Source of the DNA: Promethearchaeota archaeon
GTDB taxonomy: Archaea > Asgardarchaeota > Lokiarchaeia > Sigynarchaeales > MK-D1
Direction of reading: 5' to 3'
Assembly: GCA_016839865.1 (NCBI GenBank)
Contig: JAEOTN010000462.1
Coordinates: forward strand, 1-5,147
DNA length: 5,147 bases
Position numbers and translations under genes: made by a program. The notes below the pieces were generated by a model that saw only the letters and a list, made by a program, of their open reading frames with translations, searched no databases and was not told where the DNA came from. This document shows, in pieces, positions 1-5,147 of the stretch (the first letter of the stretch is position 1; each line of letters begins with the position of its first letter).

Positions 1-1
1 A

Positions 2-673
2 AACTTCAAATCATATAATGTGTTGCTATTTTACTCCCAAGAGTCGAAAAATCTCTATAATTGGGTTGGGAAAAAAGCTAAATCCGAAACCATTAAGCAA
101 ATTGAAAATGCTGAAACCCTACTCTTAGGGATGCATTCTGATATGACTGTGTTACGACATATTTCAGTAAAGGAACAGGAAAGGAATGAGATACTTCGTA
201 TGCTAGAAGATATTGGAATCTCTGTGGAAGATTATAAAGAAAGGATAAGATTATGGCGAGAATTTGAGATTTCTATCTATTCCGATATTCAAAAACTTAA
301 GATCGAAGAAAATAATCATCTAATGCTAAACAAACTGGATAAAGCGATTGATGCTGCAGAAAAGATTGCCAATTTAGCTGAAAAAATCCATGATTTCAAC
401 CTGGTTGAGGAAAAAAAGCACTTTGTAGCAGAATTATCTGAGAAATTAGAAAAGAAGACCAAAAAAGATTCTATACTTTCCGAAATTAACCAATTAGTTC
501 CAAAGCTTAAGAATTGCATTCATGTAAAAGAAATTGAGGATGCCGTCTCTTTATATAACCAAATTACATTGATGTACAAAACTATCAATGAAGAACCCTC
601 AAATGAGCATAAGAAAGTAATTAGAGAATATGCTGATTTCTATACTAACTGGGAAAAGACTCAAATGTCTTAA
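2..673 (+). CDS. Helix-rich, TPR-like/coiled-coil protein, C-terminal part (5' end outside the window)
   Basis: The reading frame is open from the first bases to a TAA stop. The first possible start is a GTG at 20, but the codons before it (positions 2-19) also read through, so this is probably the C-terminal part of a longer protein. Counted from that GTG there are 217 residues, strongly charged (Lys/Glu) and predicted almost entirely alpha-helical, with no membrane segment or signal peptide. Residues about 106-146 follow an A-I-x-x-A-E-K-I-x-x-L-A-E-K-I pattern and then a Glu/Lys-rich second helix, resembling the helix-turn-helix repeats of archaeal TPR-like proteins. Residues about 169-207 repeat this loosely. 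Residues 50-100 look like coiled coil. A cytoplasmic scaffold or interaction role is an inference from fold type only; I do not recognise the family. The gene converges on the acyltransferase gene with a 29-bp gap. Confidence 0.6.
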   Translation, partial: NFKSYNVLLFYSQESKNLYNWVGKKAKSETIKQIENAETLLLGMHSDMTVLRHISVKEQERNEILRMLEDIGISVEDYKERIRLWREFEISIYSDIQKLKIEENNHLMLNKLDKAIDAAEKIANLAEKIHDFNLVEEKKHFVAELSEKLEKKTKKDSILSEINQLVPKLKNCIHVKEIEDAVSLYNQITLMYKTINEEPSNEHKKVIREYADFYTNWEKTQMS

Positions 674-683
674 ATAGACATTT
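663..683 (+). repeat. Perfect 8-bp inverted repeat over the stop codon of the first gene
   Basis: AAATGTCT (663-670) and AGACATTT (676-683) are perfect reverse complements separated by TAAAT, which contains the TAA stop. The transcript could form a short AT-rich hairpin at the end of the coding region. No U-run follows directly on the + strand, so this is not a classic intrinsic terminator. It sits between two convergent genes and would be transcribed from either side if readthrough occurs. A role in transcript-end formation is an inference. Confidence 0.45.
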
Positions 684-684
684 C

Positions 685-694
685 AAAGAAAAAA
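685..694 (-). terminator. T-rich tract after the acyltransferase gene, probable archaeal terminator
   Basis: On the minus strand the tract reads TTTTTTCTTT, beginning about 8 bases after the TAA stop of the acyltransferase gene. Archaeal RNA polymerase terminates at short T-runs in the non-template strand without needing a hairpin, so this is a plausible end for the minus-strand transcript. The inverted repeat at 663-683 lies just beyond it. Confidence 0.4.
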
Positions 695-702
695 CAAGAC
701 TA

Positions 703-1983
703 TTATTCTTCCTTTAGCCATCCTCGTGCTTTCATCATTTCTAAACGCTTAGAGTCTATTCTAGATTTAACTTTTTTATCAATTCCCCGATATCTGTTTT
801 CGATAGTTGACCATAATGCTCCTATAGTAAATGTGATAACAAGGTTTACCGGATAATACCATAAGTATGCGAAGCTATAGCCAAAAACTTCATCAAATGG
901 AAATATTAACCCATAAACTAAGGAAAAGTAAAAAATCTGGGTCATTAAGATGTGATAAGTAGACTTACTTAGCATAGTAATAAATCTGGCTCCTCGACCA
1001 TGTGGGCTTTTTGGGAATATATTTATCAATATAAGGACAAGTAGTGCCGAATAAGGATACACAAATAGATTATAATCGAATAAACTGAAAAATATCCATC
1101 CATGACCATAATAGAAGATCAAACCTAGTGAGGTTAATCCTAAAATCCAAATTATTAAGATATTTCTTCCACTAAATAATCGGTGATCAATTCCGATCCA
1201 TATTCCCAATCCAATAGCGGTTAACATCATCAAGGGTGTAAATGTGAATAAGTTGAGTCGGAAATCATAACCTAGGACTGGATCCCGTGTAGCAATGTAA
1301 AACATCCTTATTGCGAGTTGATACACAATTTCGATAATGTAACACACAAGTAATGCAATCCAAGATGACCATTTTTTGATCGTAAACAATCTGTATAGAA
1401 GTGGAAAAAGGAGAATTGTCAATATCAACATGGGAATAAACCAATTACCTGGCCCCCAAATTGGGAGCATTAATGATAGTTTTAACCATGGATTCCGCAT
1501 ATCAACCGGATCAGGGATAAGAAAACTTCCACCAAAAACCACATTGACAAAAAACCAGTAAATAATTGATAATCCATAAATCACAGCAAATGGAACTAAG
1601 AATCTCTTAATTTTTGGTACAAAATATTTTTTCCATGAGTATAGTGCCTTCAAAGATTGATCTTTCTGCTTTTGCAATGATTTCGTCCAATTAAATCCTA
1701 GCACGATCATAAAAACAGGAATTGCAATTCGTTCCCATAGAGTTGTGGATAATAAACGTGAGATAACCACTGATATCATCGGGTATAAATAAGCAGCTTG
1801 AGATGCATATAAGGCTATTGACCTCAGTACTTCATGTGGGACGGAATGATCCATAATTACAAGAGCAATCATCCATACTTTCAGAAAATCTACTTGCCAG
1901 AACCTATCTGTATCTGCTGCTAATTTATCAATCTCTTCGTTCTTTAGAGTATCATTTCTTTCTCGAATTTTTATTTCTTCCAT
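703..1983 (-). CDS. Integral-membrane acyltransferase, acyltransferase-3 (OafA/NodX-like) family
   Basis: This 426-residue polytopic membrane protein probably transfers an acyl group such as acetyl to a sugar or lipid-linked glycan at the membrane, as acyltransferase-3 (PF01757) proteins do; the substrate cannot be read from the sequence. Family features are visible in order. The first helix ends in Asp45-His46, matching the conserved catalytic-type histidine of the family. WERIAIPVFMIVLGF (83-97) matches the usual 'aiPlFf.lSGf' helix, and Arg127 in KRFLVPF matches the basic 'R.liP' loop. GPGNWFIPMLI (177-187) is the typical 'hlWFl..L' segment, and STYHILMTQ (341-349) is the late 'S.YiYL.H' segment. 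About ten hydrophobic helices follow a charged cytosolic N-terminus of about 28 residues, and a basic tail follows the last helix. The ATG at 1983 has a modest AGGA at -12 to -9. Its length is normal for the family. It is the last gene of the minus-strand block, 52 bp after the repeat protein gene. Confidence 0.85.
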   Translation of the reverse strand: MEEIKIRERNDTLKNEEIDKLAADTDRFWQVDFLKVWMIALVIMDHSVPHEVLRSIALYASQAAYLYPMISVVISRLLSTTLWERIAIPVFMIVLGFNWTKSLQKQKDQSLKALYSWKKYFVPKIKRFLVPFAVIYGLSIIYWFFVNVVFGGSFLIPDPVDMRNPWLKLSLMLPIWGPGNWFIPMLILTILLFPLLYRLFTIKKWSSWIALLVCYIIEIVYQLAIRMFYIATRDPVLGYDFRLNLFTFTPLMMLTAIGLGIWIGIDHRLFSGRNILIIWILGLTSLGLIFYYGHGWIFFSLFDYNLFVYPYSALLVLILINIFPKSPHGRGARFITMLSKSTYHILMTQIFYFSLVYGLIFPFDEVFGYSFAYLWYYPVNLVITFTIGALWSTIENRYRGIDKKVKSRIDSKRLEMMKARGWLKEE

Positions 1984-2016
1984 AGTTCCATTCCTACTTT
2001 TGGTTATGAATTGACA

Positions 2017-2027
2017 TTAATAAAAAC
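2017..2027 (-). promoter_or_regulatory. Candidate TATA-like element upstream of the acyltransferase gene
   Basis: The minus strand reads GTTTTTATTAA, centred about 39 bases before the acyltransferase ATG. Archaeal transcription usually starts some 25 bases past the box centre, which would give a 5' leader of roughly 12 bases carrying the weak AGGA. The same T-rich run also lies just after the upstream gene's stop, so promoter and terminator readings compete. Confidence 0.25.
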
Positions 2028-2030
2028 AAA
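2019..2030 (-). terminator. T-rich tract after the membrane-anchored repeat protein gene
   Basis: TTTGTTTTTATT on the minus strand starts about five bases past the TAA stop at 2036-2038. It resembles an archaeal oligo-T terminator with no hairpin. It overlaps the candidate TATA element of the next gene. Confidence 0.3.
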
Positions 2031-2035
2031 CATGC

Positions 2036-2986
2036 TTAAAATACTAATTCTTTAATCCGTATACTGCCAGTTCCTGCTGTGAATGAAAATTTGAAATTTT
2101 CCACAGTTGGAAATATCTCATTTTGATAAGGCGTGAACGGTCCGGGTATTTCTAAATCGCTAGTAATAGTACCGATTGAAGTAATTGCATTTACTTGAAT
2201 ACCGGTTTCATCATGAAATTTATAGCGTAGATCAACCCTGCCAGTATCTGTTTCAATATTGAAAGATGCATTGTGAATCCCAGATATTTCAGACTGATCA
2301 AAATGGAAGTCTATTATTCCTTCCTTACTCGAAATATTCCACATATCGATTCTTGAAAGGATTTCAACCATATCAAAATTAATATTAAGTTTTCCAGTTA
2401 CAGATTCCATGTTAATGAAAGAGCAATCTGTTGCTGTATTGTGACCAAATGTAACGGTAATATCTCCAGTAGAGGAATATATATTTAGTTGTTTGACAAC
2501 CGTTGGGGTTAGAACAGAATCAAACACTAAGTAAATATCACCAGTAGCTGTAGTGATGTTATAAAATACTTCAATATCTGCACGTATTTTTATATGTAGA
2601 TTGTTGTAAAAGGAGTGATCATCTGATATTTCGTATAACTTTGGAGCATAATATTCGATTTCTAGAGTATCACCTACTTCATTATAAGTGAAATTAGTCG
2701 CATCGTCAATTACAGCCTCTCTTTTACCATAAAAACGGTTTTCCGCTTCAAATACAGATTCTAGTTCCTCTTCATAACTAATGAAAATACTACCTTCTTC
2801 ATTGAAAATTTGTATGTCGATAGTTGTTATATCTGCGTCGTACGTGTATTCCAGACGTTCGATTAATGAGTAGCCTAATTTTACTTCCGTTCTCGTTAAA
2901 AGAATGGCAGAAAGAGCTCCTGCTGTTATAATTATCACTGCTATAACTGAACCAAGAATGACTTTTTCTTTATCGATTTTTACCAT
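2036..2986 (-). CDS. Single-pass membrane-anchored DUF4097-like repeat protein (predicted beta-solenoid)
   Basis: A charged N-terminus (MVKIDKEK) is followed by one hydrophobic helix (residues about 9-31), then about 285 residues predicted to lie outside the cell. The exterior part is rich in beta strands and repeats a motif of polar residues, then T-G, then alternating hydrophobic residues (for example TATGDIYLVF, SSTGDITVTF, SVTGKLNINF, TDTGRVDLRY). The key glycines fall at about residues 149, 174, 198, 223, 249 and 272, a spacing of 23-26 residues. A last copy, GTGSIRI, sits near the C-terminus (Gly307). This resembles DUF4097/putative-adhesin proteins, which fold as a right-handed beta-solenoid. 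A surface structural or adhesive role is an inference. I chose the ATG at 2986 because it puts the anchor right at the N-terminus. The frame extends to a TTG at 3064, but the extra 26 residues look non-conserved and would cover a TATA-like sequence at 3037-3048. Confidence 0.75.
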   Translation of the reverse strand: MVKIDKEKVILGSVIAVIIITAGALSAILLTRTEVKLGYSLIERLEYTYDADITTIDIQIFNEEGSIFISYEEELESVFEAENRFYGKREAVIDDATNFTYNEVGDTLEIEYYAPKLYEISDDHSFYNNLHIKIRADIEVFYNITTATGDIYLVFDSVLTPTVVKQLNIYSSTGDITVTFGHNTATDCSFINMESVTGKLNINFDMVEILSRIDMWNISSKEGIIDFHFDQSEISGIHNASFNIETDTGRVDLRYKFHDETGIQVNAITSIGTITSDLEIPGPFTPYQNEIFPTVENFKFSFTAGTGSIRIKELVF

Positions 2987-3036
2987 ATATTTCCAACACT
3001 TAGTTGAAGTGAATAAGTAGACAAATTGTGGAGTGC

Positions 3037-3048
3037 ATTTAATTTTTG
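3037..3048 (-). promoter_or_regulatory. Candidate TATA-like element upstream of the repeat protein gene
   Basis: The minus strand reads CAAAAATTAAAT, about 56 bases before the preferred ATG at 2986. It lies in the 105-bp gap after the DUF599 gene, the widest gap in the window. It would imply a leader of about 30 bases. The match to the archaeal box A is only partial. Confidence 0.25.
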
Positions 3049-3091
3049 ATGAAGTGATATTCAACTACATAGATAATTGGGAATACTGAAA

Positions 3092-3754
3092 TTATTCTCT
3101 TCCTTCCTTGGAAAACAGTGAAAGATCATGCCAACCAATAAGATACAGTGTAATTAGAATCGTTATAATTATGAAAACAATTGGATGGAAAAACCACGTA
3201 ATTGCAGGGATTAGAAAATATAGACCTCGAATTCCACTCATCCAATTATTTTGTGCGGAAAGAAATGACTTTTGCATAATCTTATAAGTAGATTCAAAGA
3301 TTTCGTCACGTTTTTTCGTATTTGCAGTTATAAGTAATTGACTTCGTTGAAGCATTCTAACACTGAAAATAAAATAGAATAGAGAAATTATGGAAATTAC
3401 TCCCATTAATGTTATTTGTACAATTCCTATAGGTACATTACTGCCAACGTATAAAAAATCTCGATCTAGTTCTGGACTCAGTAAATCTCCTGAATATAAT
3501 CCTATTATTATGCTTAGGAATAGAAGTAAAGCTGAGATAAAAATTGAATTTGACATTATAGAATTGCGGATGGTTTGCACGGTTACTAAATGGGAGAGGT
3601 CATCAATTCGTGAATCTACCCAATCTTTGTAAATGCGATTCAGTGAAGTTCGATTATATAACTTTCCTGTTTTCTTACAGATAAGCATTAAAGTTGCATA
3701 AAGAATAACACATCCTAAAAATAAGAAGAATGAAATTTCATCTAAACCAAACAT
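3092..3754 (-). CDS. DUF599 family integral-membrane protein
   Basis: This 220-residue membrane protein has four predicted helices (residues about 7-26, 67-88, 107-132 and 176-205). The pattern matches DUF599 (PF04654), known in bacteria, archaea and plants and of unknown function. VQTIRNSIMSNSIF (59-72) corresponds to the family's '.vQTlRNsiMa.tf' segment. FYFIFSVRMLQRSQLLI (126-142) corresponds to its 'F..SlR...' segment. GIRGLYFLIPAITWFFHP (174-191) matches the hallmark 'G.R.yYF.lPl..WlFgP' near the C-terminus. A soluble loop at residues 143-173 separates helices three and four. The length is typical of the family and the protein appears complete. It begins at the ATG at 3754, with no strong ribosome-binding site. 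It stands between the DUF457-like gene (53 bp upstream) and the repeat protein gene. No biochemical function should be assumed. Confidence 0.8.
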   Translation of the reverse strand: MFGLDEISFFLFLGCVILYATLMLICKKTGKLYNRTSLNRIYKDWVDSRIDDLSHLVTVQTIRNSIMSNSIFISALLLFLSIIIGLYSGDLLSPELDRDFLYVGSNVPIGIVQITLMGVISIISLFYFIFSVRMLQRSQLLITANTKKRDEIFESTYKIMQKSFLSAQNNWMSGIRGLYFLIPAITWFFHPIVFIIITILITLYLIGWHDLSLFSKEGRE

Positions 3755-3784
3755 TTTCTCGTGGTTAAGACAATGAAATTTTCC

Positions 3785-3794
3785 TAATTAATAC
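3785..3794 (-). promoter_or_regulatory. Candidate TATA-like element upstream of the DUF599 gene
   Basis: GTATTAATTA on the minus strand is centred about 35 bases before the DUF599 ATG, which would give a leader of about 8-10 bases. This fits the lack of a clear ribosome-binding site. The match to box A is moderate in an AT-rich background. Confidence 0.3.
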
Positions 3795-3807
3795 TGATCC
3801 TTTCATT

Positions 3808-4359
3808 TCATTTAGGTGGATTCTGACTTCTCTTTTTCTTTCGTTCTATGACAAGTAGGATATAGAGTGTTAATCCAACTAGAAATATTCCGATATCAGC
3901 TATTAAGGCGCCTGGAATGGTGGAGTATAATCCAAGTCCGATTCCTTGTGAATCATTGAATACTAGTGGAATAAGATTACCAGAATCTCCAAACGCTGTC
4001 ATTGGCCATCCAATAATATCCAGAATGGTATGACTGAGTATTAATAATCCCATCATTATGCTAGTATACAAAATTGGGATATTTTTACCTATTTGCCTAT
4101 TTTTCTCCCTCTTCTTATTATAGAAATGTATGCATAACGCGGTTATTGAGCCACCAAGGATTGACCAAACAAAACCCATGAATAATCCATGAGAAATCCA
4201 AAGTGGTATTCCAGGATAATATATTCTGAGAAACATCAAGAAAAATTCAACGATATCAATAAAAAAACACGCAATTAAAAGAAAAACGACATTAACCTTG
4301 GACATGATTCGTTTGAAAGCGAATCCCATACCGAAATGAGCGAGAGCAGGCAATTTCAC
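3808..4359 (-). CDS. Four-helix membrane protein resembling YdjM/DUF457 metal-dependent hydrolases
   Basis: This 183-residue protein has about four membrane helices (residues roughly 22-45, 52-78, 95-118 and 148-172) and a short basic C-terminal tail. Polar residues placed in or next to the helices resemble the predicted metal site of the membrane-bound metal-dependent hydrolase family (YdjM/DUF457, PF04307): His8 in AHFGMG, Asp35 in FFIDIVEF, Ser56-His57 in ISHGLFMG, and Ser109-His110 with Asp114 in LSHTILDIIGWP. The paired SH...SHxxxD pattern is the main argument. Overall similarity is not strong, so the enzymatic call is tentative and no substrate is known. The start is a GTG at 4359. It keeps His8, and a TTTAAATA box lies about 25 bases upstream, where a leaderless transcript would begin exactly at this codon. 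The next in-frame ATG (4329) would drop His8. The gene ends in TGA. Confidence 0.6.
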   Translation of the reverse strand: MKLPALAHFGMGFAFKRIMSKVNVVFLLIACFFIDIVEFFLMFLRIYYPGIPLWISHGLFMGFVWSILGGSITALCIHFYNKKREKNRQIGKNIPILYTSIMMGLLILSHTILDIIGWPMTAFGDSGNLIPLVFNDSQGIGLGLYSTIPGALIADIGIFLVGLTLYILLVIERKKKRSQNPPK

Positions 4360-4379
4360 AGAAAAAATGGAATTTTGAA

Positions 4380-4387
4380 TATTTAAA
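4380..4387 (-). promoter_or_regulatory. Archaeal box A (TATA) promoter giving a leaderless transcript for the DUF457-like gene
   Basis: The minus strand reads TTTAAATA, an exact match to the archaeal box-A consensus TTTAWATA. Its centre is about 25 bases upstream of the GTG at 4359, the distance expected between the box and the transcription start. The transcript would begin at or next to the start codon, which explains why no ribosome-binding site is present. The bases before the box are not a clear purine-rich BRE. Confidence 0.55.
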
Positions 4388-4407
4388 GCATTGCAAGACC
4401 AGTAAGG

Positions 4408-4719
4408 CTAGATATCCCTTGAAGTTTGCTCGATGTTCTTTACTATTTCATTTTTCTTCAAAGCTTGCTTTTCACAAGTGCAATTAAAAGCAGTGCGCCA
4501 ACAATTTGGACATTCTTCGTTATGACAACCGTAATGATGATAGTGTTTCGGAGAAATTAGTATTCGACATTCTTTACAGCGTTTTCCTAATGTTTCTCCC
4601 CCGTAAGATACAACTTTTCTTGAATACCATTTATCGTTGACTTTGATTTGATCAAACTCACAAGAATCCGTAGATTCCGACATTTCAAGACCGCAATATG
4701 GACATTTAGCATTTTGCAT
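4408..4719 (-). CDS. Cysteine-rich zinc-ribbon protein with HHxGC...CPxC...CxC motif
   Basis: This small soluble protein of 103 residues probably binds two or more zinc ions. An N-terminal knuckle begins with CPYC (Cys6, Cys9), followed by Cys20. A second knuckle starts at RCKEC (Cys48, Cys51). Next comes HHYGCHNEECPNC (residues 61-73) and then CTC (Cys80, Cys82). This block matches a widespread bacterial and archaeal pattern, 'C.dC.v..G..HH.GCD.E.CP.C..q..sC.C', whose molecular function is not established. Here the usual Asp after GC is His66, and the Gly after CPxC is Trp74. The last 20 residues are a charged helix. The ATG at 4719 is preceded by GAGGG six bases upstream, the best ribosome-binding site in the window. 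The stop is TAG. A nucleic-acid or protein-binding role is an inference. Confidence 0.7.
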   Translation of the reverse strand: MQNAKCPYCGLEMSESTDSCEFDQIKVNDKWYSRKVVSYGGETLGKRCKECRILISPKHYHHYGCHNEECPNCWRTAFNCTCEKQALKKNEIVKNIEQTSRDI

Positions 4720-4725
4720 AGATTT

Positions 4726-4730
4726 CCCTC
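4726..4730 (-). promoter_or_regulatory. Ribosome-binding site of the zinc-ribbon gene
   Basis: GAGGG lies at -11 to -7 relative to the ATG at 4719 and is complementary to the usual archaeal 16S rRNA 3' end. It supports this start, and implies that this gene has a leader, unlike the leaderless gene downstream. Confidence 0.5.
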
Positions 4731-4801
4731 AAAATATCTAATGCTGTAAACATAATCGAATCTTATCCATAAAAATATTCGGAAAAGAAATGGATTCTAA
4801 A

Positions 4802-5146
4802 TTAACGGAACAAGTTCTCAATTTTCTTGGTTATTTGCGGAATTAATAAATGCCAGAATCCTAGCTTAGATCGACTTTTTGTAGTTATCGAGATGAAATT
4901 CGTCCGTTGTTGTGTTTTTTCTGTCATCAAGGGATAAATAAAGTGAAAATTGTCGCTGTAATCGATTCGTATTGATGAAACTCCTACCTTTTTCAGTAAT
5001 TGGGTCAATTTTTCTGAACAAGAAAGAATTGATCTGAAATCTACAAGATGAACGTTAGTGAGTATATCTAACCTTAATTCGTTCGTTCCTATGGAATTTA
5101 GACTTTTACCATCAATGTGCACAATAACTGTATCTATATCGAGAAA
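4802..5146 (-). CDS. Roadblock/LC7-like domain protein, C-terminal part (5' end outside the window)
   Basis: The frame is open from the right edge (114 codons visible) to TAA. A GTG at 5122 is a possible start, but the eight residues before it (FLDIDTVI) continue a natural strand, so the gene probably begins beyond the window. The order of elements fits a Roadblock/LC7 (profilin-like) domain. A first strand leads into an Asp-Gly turn (D12-G13, counted from the edge) and a short second strand. A long helix (about 36-54) ends in KKVG. Strands SIRIDY, FHFIYPLM and NFISITT follow, then KLGFWHLLIPQITKKIENL, where the Leu-Gly (95-96) entering the last helix matches the family's '.nLG..r..l' end. 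Archaeal Roadblock proteins often partner small Ras-like GTPases; no GTPase gene is visible here. The call rests on layout and not on strong identity. No membrane segment is seen. The zinc-ribbon gene follows after 82 bp. Confidence 0.45.
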   Translation of the reverse strand, partial: FLDIDTVIVHIDGKSLNSIGTNELRLDILTNVHLVDFRSILSCSEKLTQLLKKVGVSSIRIDYSDNFHFIYPLMTEKTQQRTNFISITTKSRSKLGFWHLLIPQITKKIENLFR

Positions 5147-5147
5147 A

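Noticed and set aside
316..519. A 67-codon minus-strand open frame, Ser/Phe-rich, inside the first gene.
   Set aside because: It is the antisense shadow of a Glu/Lys-rich helical protein; Ser/Phe richness is what such a complement produces.
1376..1561. A 61-codon + strand open frame inside the acyltransferase gene.
   Set aside because: It is antisense to a well-supported membrane protein gene and its translation has no recognisable features.
2987..3064. A TTG-initiated N-terminal extension of 26 residues on the repeat protein.
   Set aside because: It would place the membrane anchor inside the protein, includes a TATA-like sequence, and starts at a weak codon. The ATG at 2986 gives a normal anchor position.
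3390..3632. An 80-codon + strand open frame inside the DUF599 gene.
   Set aside because: It is antisense to a region coding conserved DUF599 segments and is best explained as a shadow frame.
4360..4410. The zinc-ribbon gene and the DUF457-like gene share a frame, and the 48 bp between them has no stop other than the TAG, suggesting TAG readthrough (for example pyrrolysine) into a fusion.
   Set aside because: Sharing a frame has a one-in-three chance and 16 stop-free codons are not rare. The gap contains a consensus TATA box, the linker translation looks random, and other genes here use TAA or TGA with no sign of TAG recoding.
4765..4795. ATCCAT...ATGGAT inverted repeat after the Roadblock-like gene as a terminator hairpin.
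   Set aside because: Only 6 bp of stem with a loop of 19 bases in AT-rich DNA, so it is not distinguishable from chance.

Overview
The window is AT-rich and looks archaeal. AGA/AGG arginine and ATA isoleucine codons are common, one gene has a box-A element (TTTAAATA) placed for a leaderless transcript, and several genes end just before T-rich tracts instead of hairpin-plus-T terminators. The protein mix suggests an Asgard-type archaeon: a helical-repeat protein, a Roadblock-like domain, a membrane-anchored repeat protein of the DUF4097 type, and an archaeal/bacterial HHxGC zinc-ribbon protein. That lineage is an inference from style; no marker gene is present.

Layout. One gene lies on the + strand (2-673). 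It is the 3' part of a helix-rich protein that enters from the left edge. It converges on a block of six minus-strand genes that fills the rest of the window. In transcription order (right to left) these are: the 3' part of a small Roadblock/LC7-like protein (4802-5146), a cysteine-rich zinc-ribbon protein (4408-4719), a four-helix membrane protein resembling YdjM/DUF457 metal-dependent hydrolases (3808-4359), a DUF599 membrane protein (3092-3754), a single-pass membrane-anchored repeat protein predicted to fold as a beta-solenoid (2036-2986), and an integral-membrane acyltransferase of the OafA/acyltransferase-3 family (703-1983).

Intergenic gaps are 29-105 bp, and no stretch over 300 bp lacks a gene. 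Several gaps hold plausible TATA-like elements, so the minus-strand genes may be separate or small transcription units and not one tight operon. Four consecutive genes (703-4359) encode membrane or surface proteins, so the block is loosely themed around the cell envelope. No step of a shared pathway can be named.

No tRNA, rRNA, CRISPR array, insertion sequence or integration site was seen. Four families are recognised with fair to good confidence (acyltransferase-3, DUF599, DUF4097-like, HHxGC zinc ribbon), and two assignments are tentative (DUF457-like, Roadblock-like). Nothing here clearly forms a new defence or mobile system.
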